Assembly (NCBI GenBank): GCA_002633005.1
Contig: NMRA01000670.1
Location: 101,843 to 165,842 of the forward strand
DNA: 64,000 nt
Reading direction: 5' to 3'
DNA from: Phoronis australis
Taxonomy: Eukaryota; Phoronida; Phoronidae
The notes below the pieces were generated by a model that did not search any database, was not told the origin of the DNA, and saw nothing but the letters and a program-made list of their open reading frames with translations. This document shows positions 1 through 13,100 of the stretch, in pieces (within the stretch, counting starts at the first letter, position 1; each line of letters begins with the position of its first letter). A program made the position numbers and the translations under genes.

Positions 1-2752
1 CGGCTCATGGTCAAAGGGATGCCGCCAAGCTGCTCTATTCATCGAGTCACGAGCGAGGATAATTGACTTCGCTCATGCGGATATGATCAGCTGATTACAG
101 TCTAGCCTAACAACTGTACTTTTTATGGAGAGAATTTTACGTAGTTTTTACTGTAATATTTGAAAAGAGGAGCGAAAACAAATACGAATACAACTTTGAA
201 TTTTTCAAATCGGCCCAGGATAAGAGATTTTGCAACACAGAAACACTCACGATTACTTTCATTCGGCGCGCACGAATACAAAAATATAGGACCCAAGTTA
301 GGATTGTATAAATGTAGAACTACTCCGTGTGTTATTTAGGTTTTGGAAAAAATGCATTTTAATACTCAAAATACGTTTTGTATAGCTATTACAAGCTCTA
401 AAACGACTTTGTGTAATTTCATTGAGATCGTTCTTTGTCATCCGTCAAACCGGAAACTTCCGAGATGTGACTCTGCGAGCGCACTCACCTTGCACGTTAC
501 AGCCGTTTAAGTGAAAAACAATCTAGTAAACGCCATTTTCTTGCATAATCCTCCGCCTTTTGTAACAAAAAAGTCTATCGTCGATGACCCGCACACGCAC
601 GCTCACTCACTCTCATACGCAGACGACCTTCAAAACAAACGTCACGTGACAACAACATGTGTGTTCATCCAGAGATTTTTCTCGTGTTGTGGAGTACGAT
701 GTAGCGCACATTTGGACTTAATCGCAATTAATCTGGACTCCACAGGAACTTTAAAAATTGTAAAACATCAGGAAGATTTCAGGTAATTTGTTGAGTCGAA
801 ACTATATTTTTATTCAAGAGTACAAGTTTTCCTATTGACGATCGCGATTCAGCGACGCATCAGTCGGCAAGTTTTCGCCCTGTGATGAGCACAATTTTTT
901 GAAAAATTATCGTAATTTAACAACGGAAGTTGATAGCAATGCACCACAATTTTGTAGAAAGGCTGTCATAGGCTACAAATACGTCACAGAGCGTAAATTT
1001 GATGAATCCTAGCTTTCGATTTTACCCGTTTGGGAAACCGGGTTTCAATTGCCGTAGGCTCACTACAATAAGCGTCCCCTCCCCGTGAAATGAATTTTTC
1101 TAAGCGTTTGTTTGAGCCAATACAGTATACAGCTTTCCACCAAGGCTAGGTGATGCAAGACATTATAACTTGTTCTTTGTTGCATTATAGTAACTGGTCT
1201 TGGCTAATTATCATTTTATGGCCTGGTCATCCATTCAGCCCAAAGTAGTTTCAGAGGTGGCTTATCAGCCAATTATTCACGCATGCTGACTCACAATAGA
1301 AGCCTGATAAGAGTGAAGGGGGATAAATGCGGTGTTCCTACAGTTTCTTGTTTTAGTGGATGTGTTCACGACATGTTGGCTCTAATAAACGCTTAGAAAA
1401 ATTCATTTCACGGGGAGAGGACGCTCATTGTAGCCTACGGCAGTTGAAACCTGGTTAATTCCCAAACGGGTAAAATCGGAAGCTAAAATTCATCAAATTT
1501 ACGCTCTGTTACGTATTTGTAGCCTATGACAGTTTTTCTACAAAATTCTGGTGCACTGCTATCAACTTCCGTTGTTAAATTACAATAATTTTTCAAAAAA
1601 TTGTGCACAGGGCGAAAACTTGTCGACTGATGCGTCGCTGAATCGCGATCGTCAATAGGAAAACTTGAACTCTTGAATAAAAATATAGTTTCGACTCAAC
1701 AAATTACCTGAAATATTCCTTATGTTTTACAATTTTTAAAGTTCATGTGGAGTCCAGATTAATTGCGATTAAGTCCAAATCTGCGCTACATCATACCCCA
1801 CAACACAAGAAAAATCTCTGGATGAACACACATGTTGTTGTCACGTGACGTTTGTTTTGAAGTTCGTCTGCGTATGAGAGTGAGTAAGCGTGCGTGTGCG
1901 GGTCATCAACGACAGACTTTTTTGTTACAAAAGGCGGAGGATTATGCAAGAAAATGGTGTTTACTAGATTGTTTTTTCATTTAAACGGCTGCAACGTGCA
2001 AGGTGAGTGCTGGTTAACTCACAGATTTTGTGTTCACAGGCCGACGGTCGTTAGCTCTACCGTGGAGTATTAATAGTCCAAGGCTCGATCTACATGTTGG
2101 GGATGAAGTGAACTACCCGGGCTGTGTGAAATTTCTGGGTCTAACGGAGACACTGACGCAGTGGTCAGCCAGCTCGCTGTATCAAGGCTATGGTCAAAAT
2201 CCAAATTCGTTTTATCGCGTCCCTGTCAATAATAACGGCATGCTTAAGTTCCTTAATTTTCGTACTTCAGGAACATAACAATCACGTGTTTTGTACACAT
2301 ACGCGCACGCCGCAGATCACATCTCGGAAATTGCCGATTTGACGGATGACAATGAATGAGCACAATGAAATTAAACAACATCGTTTTACAGCTTGTAAGA
2401 TTCATAATAAACGTATTTTGAATATTGCAATGCATGTGTTCCAAAATCTAAATAACTTGGGTCCTATATTTTTGTATTCGTGTGCGCCGATTGAAAGTAA
2501 TCGTGAGTGTTGCTTTGTTGCAAAATCTCTTATCCTGGGCCGATTTGAAAAATTCAAAGTTGTACTCATATTTGTTTTCGCTCCTCTTTTCTAATATTAC
2601 AGTAAAAACTACTTGTAACTCTCTCCATAAAAAGTACAGTCTGCTAGGTAGATTGTAATCAGCTGATCATATCCGCATGAGCGAAGCCAATTATCCTCGC
2701 TCGTGACTCAATGAATAGAGCAGATTGGCAGCATCCCTTTGATAGTGAGCCG
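1..2752. mobile_element. Foldback element with arms over 1 kb, left end outside window
   Basis: Bases 1-1118 are the imperfect reverse complement of about 1377-2752, and the loop is about 1119-1376. Examples are CTGCTCTATTCAT near 31 against ATGAATAGAGCAG near 2711, and AAGCGTTTG at 1102 against AAACGCTT near 1388. The left arm probably continues before base 1. The arms hold no recognisable transposase. Their inner part resembles the element at 11968-13350, including shared stretches with ACAACAACATGTGTG and CAATGCACCACA, so both belong to one family. The right arm alone carries about 300 extra bases at 2011-2308. Confidence 0.9.
2011..2308 (+). other. Insertion in the right foldback arm, open reading frame of 82 codons
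   Basis: The two arms align on both sides of this block, but the block has no partner in the left arm. It follows GCAAGGTGAGTGC, a good splice-donor-like string that is present in both arms. It begins with a pyrimidine-rich stretch ending in TTCACAG, an acceptor-like string. An open frame runs from there to 2278 and includes the motifs SINSPRLDLHVG and NPNSFYRVPV. I do not recognise the protein. It may be a captured host exon or a remnant of the element's own gene, and no function is assigned. Confidence 0.5.
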
Positions 2753-4091
2753 AGCGCGACTCAGCCAAGGTGGATAAATACGGTCTAGTTCAATTTTCCA
2801 TACCCCACCGTTTACCTTGACGACCGGGGTTAGGACCAATCTTATTTAGTGGGACTGTTCATAGCATGTGGGAATGTTTATAGCATGTTCTCTTGAGTTA
2901 ACACATTCTTTCCGTTTAAACAATTAAATAGTTCAATTATCAAAGACAGATTTAATTCTTATAGTCAACAATGTCTAAAAAGAATAACTTGAATGACATA
3001 TCTTCTGTAGATAAGAACATTTTACCACGAAAATGAGACTAGGCTATTGTATTACAGTTATTAGCTTCAAAAGTATGAATTTCTGTCAAGGCATTTTAGC
3101 CATAACTCAATGGCGAAATATGACTAAAAACTTCAAAATTTCCTCAAAAATATGTAAGTCCTCATTTTGAAAGCCAAATTCTCAAGAAGTGATGACAATA
3201 AATAGCACATCTTTTTCTCCTAATAAAATAAAGACAGCTTCTTAACACTAAGTTAAAAGAATAGGAAGGCAGACGACTAAGTAGCCAAAGTTAAGAAAGT
3301 TCCTACACGGAGTTCAGGAGAAACAGCCATAGACGCAAAAATTACACCAAAAATTCCTTGCAGACACCAGTCTTCCAAAGTTTCACTTTTAAATGAACCT
3401 AACACCTGTCTCAATTTCTACATTAAAAACTAACATTTAGCTCAAAATGTTACCAATGAAAGCAAATTCCTTGACAACAGAAATGGGAAAATGGTAGCCA
3501 TCCTATAATAATGAAAATATTTTTGTTTTCAGCCCATCACAGGCATTTTCAGTTTGATCAGTAAGAAATACAAATAAATTTGTTATAGGAAAAGTAAGTC
3601 TGCAATATACTGTTATTCATTCAGTCACCACTTCCCACATTCAGATGCCAGTGAGATGAGATCACAAAGTGTGTCCCAGTTAAATCAGGGAGACCCAAAC
3701 ATATGTTTATTCAAGTTCTGCGAATAATATAACCAGAAAACAATTCGCAAAAAATAGTTACATGCTGAACAGAAACTTACTTTTAATACATTTTTCCTTG
3801 ATCTTAAGTCAAGAACAAATCAACTGTACAAGTGCAAATGCAGACATGACACATTACTTTTACCAATGTCTCCCCCTAAAATAGCCAAGGCCACATATTA
3901 TGCAGTGGCCAATATGGTACAGACCAGGTGACACAAAAGGCAGGTCACCAGGTCACAACAGAAGGCATGAGACAATAAACCATGACACATTAGAGAGAGG
4001 TGGAGGCAAGACAATCCTGATTAACTGGTTTGTCAGAGTCAATCAGGGTTCTTCTCTTCATGGTTACCAACTCTAGCGAGAGTTAATAAAG
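2753..4091. other. Intergenic, upstream of gene A
   Basis: AT-rich sequence with no supported exon on either strand. The last 150 bases should contain the 5' untranslated region and promoter of gene A. I see no clear TATA box, so no transcription start is proposed. Confidence 0.5.
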
Positions 4092-4161
4092 ATGAGGACG
4101 TATGGAATAGGACTGCTTCTTTACTTATCTATATCACAGCTTCCATTGATCACAGGCACTG
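4092..4161 (+). CDS. Gene A exon 1, signal peptide
   Basis: The first ATG opens MRTYGIGLLLYLSIS, followed by QLPLITGT. This is a basic residue, a hydrophobic core of leucines and isoleucines and a small-residue end, which is a standard secretion signal. The exon stops at a strong donor (ACTG/GTAAGT) in phase 1. An in-frame stop (TAA) lies just upstream of the ATG, which supports this start. Confidence 0.8.
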
Positions 4162-7100
4162 GTAAGTAATGTCAGACAGGGCTGTTTTGTTATCCACTAA
4201 TGCTCTTTCTCTTCAAAATTTAGGTCAGTTCTGAACCCCCCACCACTCAAAGCACAGAGAATGATTTATACTGCTGGTCATAATTCTCACCAAGCGACAG
4301 AGTACTGCTAAATCTTGAAACACTTCCATTGTCAGTATATAATGTAACCTAGACCGTACCACCATCTCAACTGGCCGCAGTGGCAGTAGATGATCCCGTG
4401 GTCATCCCATACTCCCATAGGCCCTCTATACTTCGGAAGCTTTTCGGCGAATTATGCCTCACACTGATTAAACCATCAAAGTTGTGTTGCTAGTAGTATC
4501 TTTTGCGTGTAGAGGGACACCTTAGAAGGCCAACAACGTCTTTAATTCCTTCCAACTCGAACAATTACCCCTGTAATCAAACTTTTTTTGAACAGTCCTT
4601 CGTTCAGTTGTCCAAATCGGCAACGGACCATTTTTACACTGGTCACGCTTGGTGATATGATATCATAGCCTGTTGCCGATTTGGGCAACTGAACGAAGGA
4701 CTGTTCAAAAAAAGTTTGATTACAGGAATATTTGATCGAGCTAGGAACCAGTTGAAGATCTCAACGGCATCCTAAGGTGTCCCGCTACGTACAAAAGGTA
4801 CATCATGCAACACAACTTTATGATTTAATCAGTATAAGGCACAATTCGCTGAAAAGATTTTGGCGAATGGATGGCCTATGGGATGGCCAGCGACGCTTCT
4901 GTTAGTTGAGATGGTGGAACTGTTACTTGAAAACCTGCATCTACCCTACCACACAGTTTCTAAACCTCGATTCTATAGTGACTAATGAAATGTAATTGTA
5001 ATGTAAGGAATTTCTTGGCAATGAAAACATCTGAACTACCAACACATGCCTCATACCCTACATCTATCTGGAGTAAACTACCTTCCTTTACCCTGAGATA
5101 GTGACATCTATCTGGAGTAAACTACCTTCCTTTACCCTGAGATAGTGACACGTCTATCTGGAGTAAACTACCTCCCTTTACCCTGAGATAGTGACACATC
5201 AGGCTCCTAGTTAATAAGCTTGTTAATAACAAGATGGTTTTGAATGAATTATGTTGACCATTAAAAATTTCGATTTGGCTGGAATTCAGAACAAATTATA
5301 ACACGAAGTAGAAAGCACTTGCATAGTGATTCAGACCTCCGCCAAATACTTTTAATGCCTGTACTGTGATTTGATTTAGTAATTCATGCAACACACAGGA
5401 TCATTAGAACAATGAACATGACTATTGAAGTCTGAAACTAGACGTGGTTTGTTCAAGACTTGGGTAGATCTCAAATGAGGACTGCTCCGCAAACCCATTA
5501 CATGTGCGAGAAAAGCTTCCTTTTGCATCTAACGCATAGCAATGCCTCGCAAAGAAATGCATGATCTTGCATTTTCGATTTAGGCTAAATGCTTTTTCAA
5601 CCAGCTTGATAACATTTATTTCTAAAATAAACACTACAACTGGGTGGGAAATTCCTAGTGCCATGTTTGCATTGTCAGTGGATTAGTTTTTAAGGTAAAT
5701 ATGCAGAGTATGCGATTAAAATTTCAAGAACATTGTAGATTATGGCCAAGATTACAAAGTACGGAAAAAGTAGGGGCTGAATGCATAAAACCACAAAAGC
5801 TAGAATGTCACAAAGACATTCCTTTACTGAAATCTATCTCATGTTCTTTCCTCCTTAAATTGTTTTGCCAAAGACTCAATATAGGAGGTGCTACTTGGTA
5901 CTCAATATTTACAGTAAAAATACCCTCATAAAGAATGACCAATTTACAACCTAGTTATTGCCAAATTACACAATAATGCCTCTGTTAAATGGTGGGATTT
6001 GTAACAAATGACCCTCTGACTAGACCTAATGATTGAGTGGACCTGGTTTAACAGGTTAATACTGTGACCTAGCCACTACTCAGTGCAAGTAGACTAAAAT
6101 GCCTTGGGGACCTGTCTTGCCACTGATGTACTGGGTACTAATGCCATCGTATGGATTTTAGTGTTGATTTATGATGAACTAACATTCATTTCATAAGAGC
6201 TAATTAAATCCTATGCAGGAACAACAAGGGCTGCGTTCCAAAAAGCAAGTTTCTAGCGTTATCGCACAACTGAGTTCCTACTAGACTTCAATAGCACTTA
6301 CTCTCTAGTATGTTGTGTTATTGAACTATGGCCAAATTACGTTACATTAGTCAACTAAAACCTAGAATAAATATAGTTTGCGAACTAAATTTAGGAACAG
6401 GAACCATCAGTGGATTCCCGCCTGGTTCACAGTGTAATCATGCAAAATTTTAACTTCGATAATTTGACTCAATAGAAAATGAGTAGCTTTTGTTTACAAT
6501 GCTGGCACATGGTAGCAAAAATTGATGCAGTCAAATTTCCTTAACATGACTCAAATGTGGAAATGTAATCCCAAATCTTCAGAAAAAACAGCACTTCATG
6601 TGACTGAAAAGTACCATGGTTTGAAACAGCTGTCAGAGCTAATGAGCCATTCATCTGATGTATGCCACATACCAAATAACTTCCTGTTTTGGTTTTTGTT
6701 GCTGGAAAATTTAGAACTTATTATAGCTTAGTCATTACAAAGTGCAAGGGCACAGTCCTGAAATGATAGTTCAAACACATTGGAAATGTTGTTTTGTTTA
6801 CTTTGTCCTAAAATTAACTGAAGTTGGTTTCTTGGAATGGGCCCCTGCTGTATAGAATGCTTGGTCATGCTATGGAACTACTGAGTGGTGTCAATCTATT
6901 CTACACAGCATAGGACTGAACCCCAGTAAGCTGTTTATTACATTGTAAGCTGAGCAGGTACACCTTGAAGTGTAGGTGCTCAGCTTAAAGGAGAATGCCA
7001 CCCAAAAAACAACCTAATTTGTATCAATTTAGATCGAGTAGTTCTACTCCATAATGACACGTACGGTTGCGTTACCTGACACCTGACGGCAGACGGAGGT

Positions 7101-10100
7101 GTTGAAATTATCCAATGACGTCATCGGTTTCACATGCAGTCTGTTCACCAGTTCACAACACGGGTTACTGGTGCCAGCTTATCGCTTCGAAGTCATGGTT
7201 TAACACCAATAAATCCTCAAACTTTGATGTAAAACCCTTAAAAATACACCGAGTTCTTATAAAAATGTGTTGTTTTATTTCGCTGTTACGGATTTATTGG
7301 TATTTGGACACACCGTAGCCTACAAAGTTCGGCAGGCCAATAAGGTCCGTAGCAGGAGTTTGGGGTCTGTTCGGAGATAATTTCGAAGTATTTTCCGCGA
7401 GATACAGACATGAAAGCTAGATGTGTGTTGGTTAGACTTGTGATTTTTTGAGTTCTAAACACAAAACACTTGTTATCCTGGCCAGTGGCTCGGAGTCCGA
7501 TCAGGCCCGTCGCGGCCGGCCGGATTGACTCGTTATCCCGGGCAGGTCAGTGGCTCGGAAACTGATCAGACATCACGAACATAAACCAGCCAAAGTTCAG
7601 TGGAAACTAAACTTCCAGTCAAGAAAATACTATAGTAGTGAGCCAAGGTAATGTGCACATGATTATGTTGGTGAATTACCACAAAACTGCAAATCTATAC
7701 TCGTCGGGGGCCGCGAATTCACTTTTCGCTTTGGCCACAGCACCGTCAGGGCAGAAGTTGTACATTGACAATCATTATTTGAGTAATATAAATAAAAATA
7801 AAGATTCCCCTAACACCTGGCCGTGGGATGGAAATCGAGTTGTTTCACAATAGTTTCTGCCAGCAAACACTAAATTAGCATGAGCTCACATGGCCTCAGT
7901 GTCCGGTCAATTAGTTTTATTGCACCTAAAGCCGGTAACGCAGTGATGTATTCATTGCTGGCTTCTCAAATCATTTGCACTCACGAACACTCCAAAGGCA
8001 TTACAAATTGCATCTAATGAGACAGACTTTGTGTCAGTTTTATATAAGTATTGGTTAGGGTGAGAACAATTCATTTTGAAACAGAACGCTCAGTAATAAA
8101 CGCCAACATGGCAACTCGCAATCCCGACTTTAAGATGAGCTAGAGCTCAAATGTCCCGACTTCGCAGGTGGATCATTAAGTTTTACATGCTATCAATTCG
8201 AACAGGAATATAGTGATGAAGAAATACTAGAGAGGCGCCGTGAACAAGCTCAGACAACAGAACGTATGGAGTTATTTGGTAAGCCGGCATTCGTGGGACG
8301 TCTCAGTGCAGGCCACAGACACGGAGATGTTTCAGGGCCTCATACTTGCTATTTATAGCGTACATTTCATTCTTCACTACCATGAGCAACTTCCAAGCAT
8401 TTCGGACTCTCGAGAAAGTAAAAAAAAAAAACGATATACCCGCTTTCCTCGCAGGTGCTTAGTTTGGACAAGCGGGAACGATGCACCGCAACATAGCGGC
8501 ATTCACTCTGCATATGAACCACTGACATCGCTAGCGTCGTTTTTCACCTTCCTCACAGGTTAACGCGACACCTCTTGGCAAGGTAAGGTCGACCGTATGC
8601 GAGGCGATGTGGATATAGACCAATTAAGACGGCAAAAAGACTAATTAAATCGGGTGGCATTCTCCTTTAATGCCTATTTCAATGTTGAGTTCCCAATTTA
8701 AGGCCCCTGGTTGGTAACATGCACACAGGGTTAAAACAAAAAATGCATGACTCACAAGGGTTTTCTCCAAACACAATTTTAAAACCTCAGCATTTAGTCT
8801 TTGTCTGTAACAACTCTTAACCAGACATTCCTGCTCAATGATGTCAGTTCTGTTGGCAGATTAAGTGTTAAATAATTAAACAAAATACCTGTCACTGTTA
8901 TTGTTACAAAACTTCACTGACCCTAGTGTGTCTAGGGCTTACACCGTAACTTATCTTTGATATTGTCAAGAACTGGCTAAAACAATGTTTTGGGTTTAGT
9001 CTAAGCATAGTTCACCTGATGCTCTATGTTGCAGCATATTTCACTACATTCCAAATCTAACTGTAGACAAGTTTTTCACACTTCTGTTTTAGTGCACTAC
9101 AAGTTCGGGCTGATAAATTTCAATGATTTATGCATTCCAGCTATGCTGTATACAGGATATATATCTCCACCAGCTGAGCAGAGTGAGTTCACTGCAAAGT
9201 GACACTAATGATTAGTGTAAGAATGAATTAACTCAATAAATTAACTCAATGAATAAACTCAATGAATCTACGTTAAAAATCAAGTTGATGCCAAGAAATA
9301 AGCAGAAAACAACCAGTTTTCTTTAGAGGTTCTTCAAGTTTAACAAACAGATGGCGCTGTATGTCGCTTAATTAAACAGCCAGAGCTCCACCCAAAATTG
9401 CGTTCTTTTTTAATGTGGCTGAGGTACAAAAGACATTATAGTTTTGGACTTGGACATCTATTGTGTCTCTATGGATATTTGTTGTGCTTTTCAAGTTGTC
9501 CATTTTCAGAATTTTAACTCATTGAGCCGCTAAAGTACCTTATTGGCAATGAAAGATGTAACCTGATAATGACTTTTAATACAACATGTAGTATTGCTCA
9601 TATTAAACAACATACGGAGATCAGCGCAAGAGGTACATATACTATTATGGAAAAATACCAAGGGTTGCTTCATTTTAAGATGTTGCTATTGTAGAACAAA
9701 TTTACAAAATTCTTCAGTTTAGAACAGTCTCTTGAATTTGGATGATTCTTGAAATTTTAACATCAAATACTGTCTGTTTCTAGAATATGGGATAAACTCT
9801 GACCTTGAGCAAAATAATTAAGTTTTCACTGAAGAATTTTTACCATACTGGTGCCATAACAAGATAATCAAAATGATTAACAAGACAACAATGAAAGCCC
9901 ATGAACTAATTCTTACTCTCCATTGTCCTATTTCAGCCATTTCCGAAGTATACTGCTTCAATTATTTCATAAACATTGACTGCACCAGTTCTCAACACAT
10001 CACCATTGTCAGTCTCAACTATGGTAAAGGCAACTGTACCTCAGTGTGTTGCGCACATGACTTTGACTGTGTCCGCCCAGTCCAGGATGTCGAGCCATCC

Positions 10101-13100
10101 CAGTACAATGCTATCATGGATAAATGCCATGGCAAGAAGTCATGCTTTTATAAACTACCACTTGAAGTACCCAGCCTAGACATCGCCTGCCCACCTCCGT
10201 CATCATTCAAGCCTTACCTTCGTTTAACATACAGCTGTACTACAGGTAAGTGCCACAACAATTCCAAATGTCGTTCACACACAGGCTTACCCTAGCACAA
10301 GTTACTGCCACAAGGAGTTGTCGCAAAGTTTGGATGCTGTGTGGACGTTATTTAAACTAGTGCAACTAACTCCACCTTATCGAAGTAGGGTGACAATACT
10401 ATACTACTGAAGAATAATAACTATATACGTTCTTGAACTGTCCACATCCAGTCTAAATGACAATTCTTGTACTGTATTTATATCGGACAAAGCTTGATCA
10501 TATAACCACTGTTATGGATTAGGAATTTACACTCCCAACAGTTGTGTGACAATGTGACTGGCATCCCTACAGTTGTGTGACAATGTGACTGGCATCCCTA
10601 CAAAAAATGGAGGGTAGTGAACTTCGCGAAATGCCATGGTCTTTTTAGGGTCTTCCACATAAGTCACCATATTAATGCAACTTGTAACTTGGTGACTTAT
10701 ACTGAAGCTTGTCAAGAAAGACTACCCATAAAAATTCCTTTTTACTTGCGGCAACAAGAACAAACTTGACAATCATTGTTGCTTAGTGGAGTAGTCAACT
10801 TTCTCCATAATAGTTTACTACTTAGCCAAAGTGCAGTGTGCATGTGTGTATTATTATGTATACCTTAACAGTTGAGTTGAGCAAGGAATACTTGTTGCAA
10901 AGATGTAATGTTCATTTGATTTCACTGCAGTGATATTATACTTACACTTATGAAAAATTAAGAAACAAAAAATAAATCAAACTTGTTTCAGCCACCACCA
11001 CTACCACCAAACCAACAACAGTGTCACCGACAACACAAAGGCAGAAGACATCACAGCCTGCCATCCTTCCACAGACAACAGTGCCACCACCAGGCAGCAC
11101 AACAGATACAGCTTCTGATGGTGGCAAAAACCAGACTCAAACTGGACTCGGCACAGGTACGGAGCAGACATAGTAGCCATGTGAACTCGGGTTCCAGTGT
11201 GGTTTAACAATCAATCATACTATCATTTGACATTGGAAACTCTATATTTAAGTTGTTGGAACAAATTTTCTCACAGGGAAAAGGAAGTGTTTGGGTAGGG
11301 AACTTAACCTACTAACAGTTCAACTGCTTTTGTGCCCTTTTTCACAGTCACCTGTACGGAAGAGTGACTCTGTGAAAGGATGATGACCAACACAGGAATG
11401 AGATGGAAAAATAGTGAATCGTTTTGATATTGTGTTTTGACGCCTTGTTATCTTGTGTGTCACATAAGACCAACTGGAATGCATCGATTTCAATTAAGTC
11501 TGGTCTTGTTGTTGCAGCAGTGTCAAACAATGATAGATTCAGCAGAATGCACTTCTCACACCAACCACGTGGAATATTTGAGTATTACTTTCAGGGCTTA
11601 GAATTTTCCTTTTTTAAGAGGATTTCCTCCTTTTTGGTTTTAATTTCCTTTTATCTGATTTCCAATTTTCTCTTTTTCCTTTCTTTTTATCATTATTTTG
11701 ACTTTATTCATGCAAAAACATTTATTTCAATTAAATTTTATAACGCAAAACATATTTCTATCACACAAGCCCATTTACTTTTGGAATGATATGTCGCCTG
11801 AAAATATTCCTCTTTTTTGTCATTGGTCATGCCAAGCCCTGTACTTTACAAGCAACCCAATATCAGAATGTACGGATATTTCTTTGTTATCACAAACATT
11901 TGAAGTATGGTCTGCTCGCCACCTGCTGGCCACAGGTGGGGGGGCAGAAATCTTTTTGGACTTACCGTATTCGCCGTAATAACCGCCCATGCCCCTATAA
12001 GCGCCCCCCCACGCGTTTTCAGACTTTGCTGAAATAAGCGCCCAGTCCATGAACGTGTACATGCGAACAATGACGTATCTACAGTCCTAAAACTCGGCTA
12101 CAGTAACGTCTTCAATTTATCAAAAAATTTTTGCAAGGGTCTTCTAGACCACCAGCGGCACTGCTACATTTGTATTTAGCAGTGACTTTACACTTCAAAG
12201 TAACGCAGCGCTTCAAAAAGAACGCAACAGCATTGCGACGCTCTCGCGATGACCGTGTCCCACTATGGTCTGACCTTTCAGTAGACACATCGACTGTCTC
12301 ATGAATAAAAATAACTCTGTGTTAAACGCACAGGGACCAGGAAATGCGCGCTACATACATGAACCTGCCATCAAAGTTAGTCGGGAACTATCCATTCATG
12401 AAACGAGTAGCATAGCATCGGCAAGAAATGAATATTGGCACTAATTTCAGACAATTTCTAATACTATAAAACATGTTTTTTTGAGATGGATTGTTTGATT
12501 AACCATAATTGGTGTTTTTAAGCATAATATCCGATAAAATGACAACTGACAATGAATGCTTACACACCCTTACACCGAAACATAACTGTCAGATAGTTAC
12601 GTACGCATCCAGCTACACGGCGACTAATATGGCCTTACTGAGACAAATGTCAAAAGTTTTTAGCACGAGACCGGCAAGTGCTGAATGAAAGACGCTCTGG
12701 TTTAGGCCTACTGCTTGTGCAAATTTCTTTAGACACATCTAGCTAGTTAGATTGCGTGGCTCAGGCCAAAGGCGTTCTCTGCTTTGGCAAATGAACTCTG
12801 GTGACACGCACGCGCTCGCTTACTCGCAAACGAACTTCAAAACAAACGTCACATGACAACAACATGTGTGTTCGTCCAGACATTTTTCTCACCGTGTTGC
12901 CGATCATGCATGTAGATGGCACTATGTTGCACAGATTTGTACTTGAACTTGCCGTTAATCCAGACTTCACGGGAACTTAAAAAATCTTAGAGACACTACT
13001 TATAAAACTTAATGAGGATTTCAGGTAATTTGCTCGAGTCGAAACCATTTTTATTCAAGCATTGAAATCGCCATATCGAAGACGGCGATTTCGAGGCAGT

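Larger units (their letters stand above)
4162..9936 (+). other. Gene A intron 1
   Basis: Begins GTAAGT and ends with the pyrimidine tract TCCTATTTCAG. It contains the palindromic element (4358-4917), a 44-46 bp minisatellite (5061-5198) and the TTAA element (6989-8666). The rest, mainly 5200-6984 and 8671-9936, is AT-rich with no exon I can support. Confidence 0.7.
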
